This document shows, piece by piece, positions 1-7,034 of a DNA stretch of 64,000 bases. Origin of the DNA: Phascolarctobacterium_A sp902463975 (GTDB lineage: Bacteria > Bacillota > Negativicutes > Acidaminococcales > Acidaminococcaceae); assembly GCF_902463975.1 (NCBI RefSeq), contig NZ_CABQHJ010000007.1, forward strand, positions 1 through 64,000. The letters are read 5' to 3'. Position numbers and translations under genes: made by a program. Position 1 is the stretch's first letter, and each line of letters begins with the position of its first letter. The notes under the pieces are model-generated. The model was not told the DNA's origin and did no database searches. It saw nothing but the letters and a program-made list of their open reading frames with translations.

Positions 1-1
1 T

Positions 2-97
2 GTATATACTGATGATTATGCAAAATATAAAGTGGTTTATGTGAATAATAAATCATATTGTATTCATATTAGTAAAAAAGTCGAGGCTGACAAATGA
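2..97 (+). CDS. C-terminal tail of an unknown gene (5' partial)
   Basis: Thirty-one codons are open from the window edge to a TGA that overlaps the next ATG by four bases (ATGA at 94-97). The peptide is rich in Tyr, Lys and Asn and ends IHISKKVEADK. The tight overlap means it is translationally coupled to the following small gene. In haemagglutinin/contact-inhibition debris such a pair is often a toxin tail followed by its immunity gene, but nothing in this fragment identifies a toxin fold. Confidence 0.5.
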   Translation, partial: VYTDDYAKYKVVYVNNKSYCIHISKKVEADK

Positions 98-516
98 ATA
101 AATATATAAGTGTAAAAAGGGCGATATGCATATATTTAATATTATCTTGTCTGATGATGTGTTTAAATATATATATGAAAGCGTATGATAGGAGTAATCG
201 GAAAGAAAATTTATATTTTGAATTATTACAGCTAAAATTACCAATTGGCACAGAGGTTGTTAAATTAGAAAGCAAACAGTACTTATTTGGAGATGTCGTA
301 TTGCAATGTGACTTTACGTTATTACCACAAAATGCATTTTTGGAAAATATACAGTGTGCTGGTTGGAAAAGCATTGATGGTGAAGATATGCTTTATCAAA
401 AGGATGGCATTTCTCTAATTGTTATAAAAAAAGATAATTTTTACAGTTTGCGATTTGTTGATTGCAGAAATGGATTTAATTCATATTTGTATGATTTACC
501 GAAAAATAAATTTTAA
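94..516 (+). CDS. Small AT-rich orphan protein with N-terminal membrane segment
   Basis: This 140-residue protein is not recognised. It starts MNKYISVKRAICIYLILSCL, a short basic stretch followed by a single hydrophobic segment at about residues 8-28, then a charged, Tyr- and Leu-rich domain. It is either a membrane-anchored protein or has an uncleaved signal. Its start overlaps the stop of the upstream gene by 4 bp, and its stop directly abuts a haemagglutinin-repeat fragment in the next frame-open segment. Base composition is clearly more AT-rich than the core genes to the right, a common sign of transferred cassette genes. An immunity-protein role is possible from context only. Confidence 0.55.
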   Translation: MNKYISVKRAICIYLILSCLMMCLNIYMKAYDRSNRKENLYFELLQLKLPIGTEVVKLESKQYLFGDVVLQCDFTLLPQNAFLENIQCAGWKSIDGEDMLYQKDGISLIVIKKDNFYSLRFVDCRNGFNSYLYDLPKNKF

Positions 517-1026
517 ATCAACATATTTACTGAGGAAAGCGAAGTAGGCAACCGTGGCGGCAGCTATTACAACCATAAAAAGCAGGTGGATGAAGCTGTG
601 AAAGGCACTACTATTGCGGCGAAGAATGATATCAGCATTGCAAGCGGCAAAGATATAAATATTAAAGGCAGCAACGTAGCCAGTGAAGCAGGAAAAGCCG
701 ACCTGATTGCCGAAAATAATATAAATATCGCTAATGCAACAGAATACCACGAGCGTTTGCATGAAGAGCACAACAAGGTCAGTGGATTGCTTTCGTCCAA
801 AACAACGGATATTTATGATTACAGTAAGCAGAATACTGTTATCGGCAGCAATATTTCCGCTGGAGAAATTGCAATTAGCAATAAAAATGATATAAATATC
901 ACAGGCAGCAACGTAGTTGCAGATAATGACGTAGGCGTAAAAACCGGCGGCAGTCTGAATATCGGCAGTGCGGAGCAGACAAGCGAAAGCGAATACAGAA
1001 AATCTGTAAACATGCGACAACAATGA
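517..1026 (+). pseudogene. Filamentous haemagglutinin / CdiA-type repeat fragment
   Basis: The reading frame is open from the stop of the previous gene to TGA at 1024-1026 (a GTG at 586 is the first usable start). It encodes repeated haemagglutinin units: GKDINIKGSNV, then AENNINIANA, the SGLLSSKTTDIYDYSKQNT turn, NDINITGSNVVADNDV and GGSLNIGSAEQTSESEYRKS. These are typical of the haemagglutinin-repeat region of two-partner-secreted FHA/CdiA proteins, which are thousands of residues long. Here only about 170 codons survive, with no signal peptide, TPS domain or toxin tail. The homology begins immediately after the upstream stop (EVGNRGGSYYNHKKQ), so the fragment looks like a recombination scar. 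No partner TpsB gene is visible. Confidence 0.75.
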
Positions 1027-1080
1027 AGTATTTAAAATGCTGAATAGAACTGTAGACGAGCTTAATGCAATAGGTTTGAC

Positions 1081-1338
1081 TTGAATGCAGGCAGAAAAGG
1101 TTTCGGCTTGTATGGAGCTTTTGAAAAGGGGGCTTTACACACTTGTGAAAAGGTGTATTTAGGTAATCCTAAGAAAGCAGTTGCATATCTGATGCTTTAT
1201 CTACGTTATATGGAAAAAGAAGTATGTATGGTTTTTGCTCTGAATACTAAGAACAGGATTATGGCTTCAGAAGTTGTTCCTGTAGGCACACTAAATGGTT
1301 CTCTTTTAGCACTAAAAAACCAGCGGATATTTACCTGA
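1081..1338 (+). pseudogene. RadC-like (JAB/MPN) fragment
   Basis: The stretch VFALNTKNRIMASEVVPVG followed by TLNGSL is the recognisable core of the RadC/YeeS family (normally LxTKN...GTLNxSLVHPREVF followed by the catalytic HxHPSGxxxPS motif). Here the frame runs off into a hairpin sequence (KNQRIFT, then stop) exactly where the HPREVF segment should begin, so the metal-binding half is missing. Only 85 codons remain and the only start is TTG. It is a truncated remnant, consistent with mobile-region debris shared with the haemagglutinin fragment upstream. Confidence 0.6.
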
Positions 1339-1360
1339 CGGTAAACTTCCACTGGTTTTT
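1315..1360. terminator. Strong bidirectional terminator
   Basis: A long hairpin has arms AAAAACCAGCGGATATTTAC and its near complement GGTAAACTTCCACTGGTTTTT around a TGAC loop. It has T-runs on both strands. It can end transcripts from the remnant region on the plus strand and from the uracil permease gene on the minus strand. Its left arm forms the last codons of the RadC fragment. Confidence 0.8.
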
Positions 1361-1407
1361 CTGTTTAAGGTTGGGTTTGGTCCCCGCCTCTTTGTGCTTT
1401 AATTATC

Positions 1408-2655
1408 TTATTCGTTCAGCAGGTGCAGGTATTCAAAGAGCTTGAAGGCAAGGCTCATAATAATAGCAACAACGGTTGCCAGCACCATGCCCTGTACGGA
1501 AAATGCACCGAAGGAAAGCTTTGCACCGGAAAGACCGATAATCATAATAACAGAGGTCATTACGAGGTTGGAGGATTTGCTGTAATCTACCTGACGTTCA
1601 ACCAGTACGCGGATACCGCTGGCAGCGATTACGCCGAACAGCAGGATGCAGATGCCGCCCATAACAGGAACGGGAATGCTGTGGATCAGCTCGCTGAGCT
1701 TGCCGCAGAAGGAAAGGATGATAGCCATGACAGCAGCGCCGCCGATAACCCAGGTGCTATAAACCTTGGTAATTGCCATAACGCCGATGTTTTCACCGTA
1801 GGTAGTGTTCGGAGTTGCGCCGGCAAAGCCACTGATAACGTTAGAAAGACCGTCTGCGAACAGGGAGCGGGACAGGCCAGGATCCTTAATCAGGTCGCGG
1901 TCAACAATGTTGCCGGTTACTACGAGATGGCCGATATGCTCAGCCAGTACAACGAGTGCGGCCGGAGCTATAATCATAATAGCGTTGATATCGAAAACCG
2001 GAGCGTAGAAATGCGGTACCTGGAACCAGGGAGCGTCGATTACCGGCTGGAAGTTGACGATACCCATGATAGCTGCAAAAACATAACCGCAGACAACGCC
2101 GAAGAGAATCGGGATGATGCTCATGAAGCCACGGAAGGCAACGGAGCCGATAACGCCCACAGCCAGCGTAAACATGGAAATAGCGACGTTGACCATGTCG
2201 ATTTTATCACCGGTCAAGCCTGCCATGTTAGCTGCAACAGGTGCCAGCTCCAGACCGATAACAGCGATGATTGCGCCCATTGCTGCCGGCGGGAAGATGA
2301 CATCAATCCATTTGGTGCCTACGCAGTGAATAATCAGCGAGAAGAGCATGAACAGCAGACCAAAAACGATGAAGCCGGACTGTGCATGATTATAGGCAGA
2401 GGTGGACATGATCAGCAGTACAGGAGAAATGAAGGCAAAGCTGGAACCGAGATAGGAAGGGATTTTGCCTTTGGTGATAAAGATATAGAGCAGGGTGCCC
2501 AGGCCATTCATGAACAGGCAGGTGGTAGGGTTGACCTTGAACAAAAAGGGAACCAGCACGGTGGAGCCGAACATAGCGAACAGATGCTGGATACTTAACG
2601 GAATATTAAGTAGTAATGGTGGACGTTCTTCAACTTGAATAACTTTGCGTTCCAA
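1408..2655 (-). CDS. uraA: Uracil permease, NCS2 family
   Basis: A 415-residue inner-membrane proton symporter of the NCS2 (UraA/PyrP) family that imports uracil for salvage. Diagnostic segments are IQHLFAMFGSTVLVP near residues 22-36, the AEHIGH motif around residue 235 (the substrate-binding Glu/His region of UraA) and GFAGATPNTTYGENIGV, whose Glu is the second conserved uracil-site acidic residue. About 12-14 hydrophobic segments are visible and the length is normal. The start appears to be TTG at 2653-2655, preceded by AAGAGGTTA. A minus-strand promoter lies upstream and a terminator follows. Confidence 0.92.
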   Translation of the reverse strand: MERKVIQVEERPPLLLNIPLSIQHLFAMFGSTVLVPFLFKVNPTTCLFMNGLGTLLYIFITKGKIPSYLGSSFAFISPVLLIMSTSAYNHAQSGFIVFGLLFMLFSLIIHCVGTKWIDVIFPPAAMGAIIAVIGLELAPVAANMAGLTGDKIDMVNVAISMFTLAVGVIGSVAFRGFMSIIPILFGVVCGYVFAAIMGIVNFQPVIDAPWFQVPHFYAPVFDINAIMIIAPAALVVLAEHIGHLVVTGNIVDRDLIKDPGLSRSLFADGLSNVISGFAGATPNTTYGENIGVMAITKVYSTWVIGGAAVMAIILSFCGKLSELIHSIPVPVMGGICILLFGVIAASGIRVLVERQVDYSKSSNLVMTSVIMIIGLSGAKLSFGAFSVQGMVLATVVAIIMSLAFKLFEYLHLLNE

Positions 2656-2691
2656 AATAAATAACCTCTTTTCTTAAATTTTGCTATGATA

Positions 2692-2720
2692 ATTTTACGT
2701 GGATTTTACATTAATTGCAA
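2692..2720 (-). promoter_or_regulatory. Promoter of the uracil permease gene
   Basis: On the minus strand TTGCAA (2715-2720) and TAAAAT (2692-2697) are separated by 17 bp, about 40 bases upstream of the TTG start. No leader structure resembling a PyrR-binding loop was noticed between them. Confidence 0.6.
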
Positions 2721-2784
2721 GGAGTTTTTAGCAAAAGTGTAAAAAACTTTCCATAATCTCAGATTTTCAGATGAAGTGCAGCTC

Positions 2785-2813
2785 TTGTGTGATACTTAAG
2801 AAGCAAGTATAAT
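2785..2813 (+). promoter_or_regulatory. Promoter of the M20 amidohydrolase gene
   Basis: TTGTGT (2785-2790), a 17-bp spacer and a perfect TATAAT (2808-2813) stand about 60 bases before the chosen start codon. Confidence 0.65.
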
Positions 2814-2872
2814 AAAGCTGTTATCTATATTATTTATTTTTTTTGCTATTTCCGAATGAAGGGGGAATGAAA

Positions 2873-4102
2873 ATGTTAAAAGTAAATCAGGAGCGTGTGG
2901 CCAAGCTTTTGCAGGGTTTGGCAGCTTTTACGGACAGTGATGAGGGTGTTACGCGCCTTGCCTACAGTCAGCTTGATAAAAAGGCTCAGAGCTGGCTGCT
3001 GGAGCAGGTGCAGGATTTGCATTTGCAAATACGCACCGATGCTGTGGGCAATGTTTTTTTGCGTCGTGAGGGCAAACAGCCGCAGCTGACGCCGGTGGCC
3101 AGTGGTTCGCATTTAGACACTGTTATTCACGGCGGTGCCTATGACGGCATGTGCGGTGTGGTAGGTGCCTTGGAGGCGCTGTACATGCTGCAGGACGAGG
3201 AGCTGGAGCGCAGCATCGAGGTGATTATCTTCCGTGCGGAGGAATCGAGTCGCTTCGGCTTTGCAACTATGGGCAGTAAGCTGCTGACAGGCAGCGCGGC
3301 GCCGGAGCAGCTGAACAAGGGCGCTAAGAAGGGTGATATCAGCTTTATCGAGGCCTTGCGTGAATGGGGCTGTAATCCTGACGCTTACCGTGATGCCGTA
3401 ATTACTCCTGGCAGCTATAAATGCTTTGCGGAGCTGCATATAGAGCAGGGCAAGGTGCTGGAGCAGACACAGCACCAGCTTGGTATCGTGCATAATATTG
3501 CGGCACCGACACGCTTTAAGATTCATATTAAAGGCGTGGCAGACCACAGCGGCGCAACGCCGATGGGCATGCGCCGTGATGCGCTCGTCAGCGCTGCTAA
3601 GCTTATTTTAGCGGTGAACGAGGCTGCAGAAGCAGAAAAAGCCAACGGCAGTGTTGGTACCGTTGGCGTGGTTGACGTAGAGCCCGGTTCGATTAACGTT
3701 GTGCCGGGAGCAGTTACGCTGTGGGTTGATGTGCGTGGCGTTGATAAGACAAGCATTGAGCGTGTACTGCAGAGCATTCGCGAGCAGGCCGAAAACGTCG
3801 CTGTCTGTGACGGCGTTGGCGTGCAGATAGAAATGCTGACGGCAGACAGCCCTGTTGCTTTGGATAAGGCTTTGGCCGCGCAGAGCGAAGCGATATGTGC
3901 GGAAAAGGGCTTCAGCTTTTTGCATATGAACAGCGGTGCCGGTCATGATGCCATGCATATGACGAAAATCTGCCCTACGACAATGCTGTTTATTCCCTGT
4001 CGAGCAGGCATCAGCCATAACCCGGCAGAGTATGCCTCAACTGAGGATATTTGCCGTGGCATTGAGGTTCTGGCAGAGGTTTTGCGTCGGGAGGCAAATT
4101 GA
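2873..4102 (+). CDS. Zn-dependent M20 amidohydrolase (N-carbamoyl-amino acid hydrolase / allantoate amidohydrolase type)
   Basis: A 409-residue cytosolic metallohydrolase that would cleave an N-carbamoyl or ureido group, releasing ammonia and CO2. Metal ligands are visible: H80 and D82 in GSHLDT, D91 in GGAYDG, E123-E124 in FRAEES, the later FAELHIEQG, and the C-terminal SHNPAEY. The dimerisation-domain signature GVADHSGATPMGMRRDAL is present. The ATG at 2873 is preferred over an ATG at 2867 because GGGGG at 2861-2865 then has normal spacing. Substrate cannot be set from sequence; beta-ureidopropionate, N-carbamoyl-L-amino acids or allantoate are options. The neighbouring divergent uracil permease hints at pyrimidine or nitrogen scavenging. 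Confidence 0.85.
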   Translation: MLKVNQERVAKLLQGLAAFTDSDEGVTRLAYSQLDKKAQSWLLEQVQDLHLQIRTDAVGNVFLRREGKQPQLTPVASGSHLDTVIHGGAYDGMCGVVGALEALYMLQDEELERSIEVIIFRAEESSRFGFATMGSKLLTGSAAPEQLNKGAKKGDISFIEALREWGCNPDAYRDAVITPGSYKCFAELHIEQGKVLEQTQHQLGIVHNIAAPTRFKIHIKGVADHSGATPMGMRRDALVSAAKLILAVNEAAEAEKANGSVGTVGVVDVEPGSINVVPGAVTLWVDVRGVDKTSIERVLQSIREQAENVAVCDGVGVQIEMLTADSPVALDKALAAQSEAICAEKGFSFLHMNSGAGHDAMHMTKICPTTMLFIPCRAGISHNPAEYASTEDICRGIEVLAEVLRREAN

Positions 4103-4126
4103 CAATAACGCAAAAACTGCTATAAT
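4099..4126 (+). promoter_or_regulatory. Consensus promoter of TA1 antisense RNA
   Basis: TTGACA (4099-4104), a 16-bp spacer and TATAAT (4121-4126). This perfect sigma-70-type promoter overlaps the last codon of the amidohydrolase gene and has no protein gene downstream on its strand, so it should drive the small RNA that ends at the 4191-4216 terminator. Confidence 0.8.
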
Positions 4127-4132
4127 AAAGTA

Positions 4133-4216
4133 TAGAGATAGCCGATTGTGGTAGGTCGGCTTTCCTCGCAAATTTGTAGTTTGAAGGAAGCCGCCTAACC
4201 ATTAGGCGGTTTTTTT
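4133..4216 (+). ncRNA. TA1 antitoxin-like small RNA
   Basis: An inferred RNA of about 85 nt starts near 4133, downstream of a consensus promoter, and ends at a clean intrinsic terminator (CCGCCTAA / TTAGGCGG, then seven T). It converges on the small hydrophobic peptide gene on the other strand. Its 5' sequence ATAGAGATAGCCGA is the same as the predicted 5' end of the toxin mRNA (inverted repeat at 4337-4351). It contains CTTTCC, complementary to GGAAAG just upstream of the toxin ribosome site, a plausible pairing point. The RNA itself is a prediction. Confidence 0.65.
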
Positions 4217-4223
4217 CATGCCT

Positions 4224-4304
4224 TTATTTAGAGCGATGTGATAAAATCAAAACTACGAGAGTTGCAAAGCCTATCATAAGCTGAAGTGCTTCGAAAACAG
4301 TCAT
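4224..4304 (-). CDS. Holin-like small hydrophobic toxin, TA1 (26 aa)
   Basis: A 26-codon frame encodes MTVFEALQLMIGFATL followed by a hydrophobic tail and SHRSK. The form (MxVxEAL-LM, one membrane helix, basic C-terminus) is that of the putative holin-like toxin family (Hol_Tox), known from type I toxin-antitoxin loci of Firmicutes and expected to insert in the inner membrane. The ATG follows GGGGTGATGCT. Promoter TTGCTT-17-TATAAT lies upstream, and a convergent small RNA meets the 3' end. The same organisation recurs at 53.1 and 61.3 kb. Confidence 0.75.
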   Translation of the reverse strand: MTVFEALQLMIGFATLVVLILSHRSK

Positions 4305-4357
4305 AGCATCACCCCACTTTCCAGCAGGAAACCGACGTCGGCTATCTCTATGCGAAA

Positions 4358-4386
4358 ATTATATCATTTTATGAAATTTAAAGCAA
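4358..4386 (-). promoter_or_regulatory. Promoter of TA1 toxin mRNA
   Basis: On the minus strand TTGCTT (4381-4386) and TATAAT (4358-4363) are 17 bp apart. The predicted transcript opens with ATAGAGATAGCCGACGTCGG, giving a leader of about 45 nt before the toxin ATG. All three toxin genes in the window use the same TTGCTT box and spacing. Confidence 0.7.
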
Positions 4387-4394
4387 ATATATTT

Positions 4395-5291
4395 TTATAC
4401 TCCTGTTCCGTCAAAGCAGGGGATGAAATCCTTGCAGGCGGCATCTCCTTCCTGTACAAAGCCGTCTTCGATAGTGCTTTGCAGCAGATAGCTTTCCAGC
4501 TCCTTGTATTCCTCATCCGTAACCTTGCGGTTGATTTCGGGATATTCGCTGGCGCGGCCGCAGGGAACGTACTGGTGCATCAGGCTGAACATTACCTGCC
4601 CGGGCTTGAAGTTGGCAGCAACCCAGTCGATAATTCTCTTGGTGTTGTCCGGCATGCCGGGCATAATCAGATGACGGATAATAACGCCTTTCGTCATGAT
4701 ACCGTTATCGTCAATATGATAGTCACCGACCTGATTATACATTTCCTTAATAGCTTCTGTTGCGATGCGGAAGTAGTAGGGAGCGTTGCTGTATTTGATA
4801 GCAGCCATATCATCACTGTATTTTAAATCCGGCAGATAAATCTGCACCTTGCCTTTAAGACGGCGCAGAGTATCCTGTGTTTCAAAGCCGCTGGTGTTAT
4901 AAACAACAGGCACCGGCAAAGGCTCGTCCAGACTTTGCAGCACTGCTTCGGTAAAATGGGTGGGCGTAACAAGATTGATATTGTGCGCACCCTGGGCGAT
5001 AAGCTCGTGATAGATTTCCTTCAGGCGTTCAATGGTAATTTCCTTGCCGAAGCCCTTGCAGCTGATATCATAGTTCTGGCAGAAAACACAGTGCAGGTTG
5101 CAGCCGGAAAAGAAAACCGTACCGCTGCCTTTAGTGCCGCTGATGATGGGCTCTTCCCACATATGCAGGCCGGCGCGGGCAACAATCGGAGCGAGGCCTA
5201 CGCCGCAGCTGCCGAAGCAGCCGGTAGTATCAGACATATTTGCCGGGCGGTCTACGCCGCAGCGATGCGGACATACATAACAGAGAGTCAT
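4395..5291 (-). CDS. Radical SAM protein, PflA-like (COG1313 type)
   Basis: A 298-residue radical S-adenosylmethionine enzyme. The [4Fe-4S]-binding motif is CNLHCVFCQ (CxxxCxxC) near residue 60, preceded by an N-terminal Cys-rich segment CYVCPHRCGVDR. The family is annotated as pyruvate formate-lyase-activating-enzyme-like, but its substrates are mostly unknown, and no glycyl-radical enzyme lies nearby. The start at 5291 is chosen because GGAGG sits correctly before ATG ACT CTC; upstream in-frame codons read into a repeat element. The 3' end lies just beyond the TA1 toxin promoter. Confidence 0.85.
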   Translation of the reverse strand: MTLCYVCPHRCGVDRPANMSDTTGCFGSCGVGLAPIVARAGLHMWEEPIISGTKGSGTVFFSGCNLHCVFCQNYDISCKGFGKEITIERLKEIYHELIAQGAHNINLVTPTHFTEAVLQSLDEPLPVPVVYNTSGFETQDTLRRLKGKVQIYLPDLKYSDDMAAIKYSNAPYYFRIATEAIKEMYNQVGDYHIDDNGIMTKGVIIRHLIMPGMPDNTKRIIDWVAANFKPGQVMFSLMHQYVPCGRASEYPEINRKVTDEEYKELESYLLQSTIEDGFVQEGDAACKDFIPCFDGTGV

Positions 5292-5352
5292 ATTATTTCC
5301 TCCTTTGAAAAGAGCTTGCCGTGCCTTTTCGGTATATGTATAGACAAGAATA

Positions 5353-5403
5353 CTTGGTTCCCCCTTGGGGGAACTGTCGAGCGATAGCGAGACTAAAGGT
5401 GGC
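5353..5403. repeat. Diverged copy of the short GC-rich palindromic repeat
   Basis: GGTTCCCCCTTGGGGGAACTG is followed by GAGCGATAGCGAGACTAAAGG. This is a mutated version of the CTCTCC-TTGG-GGAGAG palindrome family found at 25.3, 44.3 and 52.7 kb. It lies upstream of the radical SAM gene. Confidence 0.5.
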
Positions 5404-5449
5404 AAAACTCTAATTCATCATACACTTATTCTACCACAATCGCCCGCTA

Positions 5450-5478
5450 TTGACAAAAACAACGAGGCATCTTATAAT
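5450..5478 (+). promoter_or_regulatory. Consensus promoter ahead of the ZTP riboswitch
   Basis: TTGACA (5450-5455), a 17-bp spacer and TATAAT (5473-5478) place the start of transcription just before the aptamer P1 stem. Confidence 0.85.
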
Positions 5479-5488
5479 TTTAGTATTA

Positions 5489-5592
5489 GGTCATATAACT
5501 GACGGAAGTGGGTTACCACAGGGGAGTATGACCGGTAGCACGCCGACCGTCTGGGCAAAGATTTTTTCTTGTGCCAGTGTGTCGGTTTTTTT
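5489..5592 (+). promoter_or_regulatory. ZTP (pfl) riboswitch with intrinsic terminator
   Basis: The aptamer has P1 GGTCATA/TATGACC (5489-5495, 5527-5533), the conserved AACTGACGG side, a small GTGG/CCAC hairpin followed by AGGGGAG, and the 3' domain CCGACCGTCTGGGCA (5543-5557). That 3' domain is the hallmark of the pfl motif, which senses ZTP/ZMP. A terminator stem CCGAC (5543-5547) / GTCGG (5581-5585) followed by seven T uses the same bases as the 3' aptamer domain. Ligand binding should therefore block termination and switch on the downstream AICAR transformylase, the enzyme that consumes ZMP. Confidence 0.88.
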
Positions 5593-5636
5593 GTTTGTCT
5601 AAGTGACTGGCACTATACAAAAGAGGAGGAGTTATA

Positions 5637-6812
5637 GTGAAAGAATTAGCATTAAAATATGGCTGCAATCCTAATCAGGGCAGCGCACGTATTTACATGA
5701 ACAATGGTAGCGAGCTGCCGATTGAGGTGCTGAACGGCCGTCCGGGTTATATCAATTTCCTCGATGCTTTTAACAGCTGGCAGCTGGTAAAAGAACTGAA
5801 GGAAGCAACCGGCCTGCCGGCAGCAGCATCCTTTAAGCACGTAAGCCCTGCAGGTGCTGCAGTAGGCCTGCCGCTGAGCGATACTCTGAAAAAGATTTAT
5901 TATGTAGACGACCTGGAGCTGTCTCCGTTGGCAAATGCTTATGCACGTGCCCGCGGCGCTGACCGCATGAGCTCCTATGGCGACTTTGTTGCTTTGTCCG
6001 ATGTTTGCGACGTGCAGACTGCTAAAATGCTGGCACGCGAGGTTTCTGACGGTGTTATCGCACCCGGTTATACCGAAGAAGCTCTTACTGTTCTGAAGGG
6101 CAAACGCAAAGGCACCTACAACATCATTAAAATTGATGAAAACTACAAGCCGGAACTGCTGGAGCACAAGCAGGTATTCGGTATTACCTTCGAACAGGAG
6201 CGCAACGAAGCTAAAATTACCGCTGACCTGCTGCAAAACCGCCCGACTGTGAATAAAGCAATTCCGGAAGGCGCAGCACGCGACCTGCTGATTTCCTTAA
6301 TTGTTTTGAAATATACTCAGTCCAACTCCGTTTGCTATGTAAAAGACGGTCAGGCTATCGGTATCGGCGCCGGCCAGCAATCTCGTGTACATTGCACCCG
6401 TCTGGCAGGCGGTAAGGCTGATATCTGGTGGCTGCGCCAGAATCCGAAGGTATTGGCTCTGCCGTTTAAGGACAGCATCCGTCGTCCCGACCGCGACAAC
6501 ACCATCGACGTTTACATCTCCGATGATTATGAGGATGTACTGGCTGACGGCGTATGGGAAAACTTCTTCACCGAAAAACCGGAACCGCTTACTCGCGAAG
6601 AGAAAAAGGCTTGGGTTGCTCAGCTGAAGGATGTTGCTCTTGGCAGTGATGCATTCTTCCCGTTCGGCGATAACATTGAGCGTGCGCATCGCAGCGGCGT
6701 GCAATATATTGCACAGGCTGGCGGCTCTATTCGTGATGACAATGTTATTGAGACCTGTGACAAGTACGGTATTGCTATGGCATTCACCGGCCTGCGTCTG
6801 TTCCATCACTAA
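5637..6812 (+). CDS. Stand-alone AICAR formyltransferase (PurH C-domain type)
   Basis: A 391-residue phosphoribosylaminoimidazolecarboxamide formyltransferase, which formylates AICAR (ZMP) with 10-formyl-THF in late purine synthesis. Family signatures are KYGCNPNQ at the N-terminus, FKHVSPAGAAVG with the catalytic Lys-His pair near residues 67-68, and RADRMSSYGDF-type loop residues near 105. Bifunctional PurH is about 510-530 residues; here the N-terminal IMP cyclohydrolase domain is absent, so cyclisation must be encoded elsewhere. The GTG start follows AGGAGG with 7-bp spacing. The gene is governed by the upstream ZTP riboswitch. Confidence 0.9.
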   Translation: MKELALKYGCNPNQGSARIYMNNGSELPIEVLNGRPGYINFLDAFNSWQLVKELKEATGLPAAASFKHVSPAGAAVGLPLSDTLKKIYYVDDLELSPLANAYARARGADRMSSYGDFVALSDVCDVQTAKMLAREVSDGVIAPGYTEEALTVLKGKRKGTYNIIKIDENYKPELLEHKQVFGITFEQERNEAKITADLLQNRPTVNKAIPEGAARDLLISLIVLKYTQSNSVCYVKDGQAIGIGAGQQSRVHCTRLAGGKADIWWLRQNPKVLALPFKDSIRRPDRDNTIDVYISDDYEDVLADGVWENFFTEKPEPLTREEKKAWVAQLKDVALGSDAFFPFGDNIERAHRSGVQYIAQAGGSIRDDNVIETCDKYGIAMAFTGLRLFHH

Positions 6813-6833
6813 GATAGCTTTATAATGAACTTT

Positions 6834-6865
6834 CGTCCCACTCGTCTGACGGGTGGGACGTTTTT
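6834..6865 (+). terminator. Intrinsic terminator after the AICAR transformylase
   Basis: CGTCCCAC / GTGGGACG stem (6834-6841 and 6853-6860) followed by TTTTT. Confidence 0.85.
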
Positions 6866-7034
6866 ATGTGCGCTTTTGATCTTGCTTAGAACAACACACT
6901 CAAAAAACCTCATTACTTTATTGCAAATTACGTAAATTGCATGTATGATTGAATACAGGCAGTCTTTTACAAAAGCGTAAAGTGAAATGCCTATATCATA
7001 ATTAAAACTAACTCTATTCCTACGAGGTGATAAT

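Noticed and set aside
1423..2598. Long plus-strand frame of 391 codons opposite the uracil permease gene
   Set aside because: It is an antisense shadow: composition is odd (His, Asn, Asp-rich), there is no ribosome site, and the minus-strand frame encodes a clear NCS2 permease.
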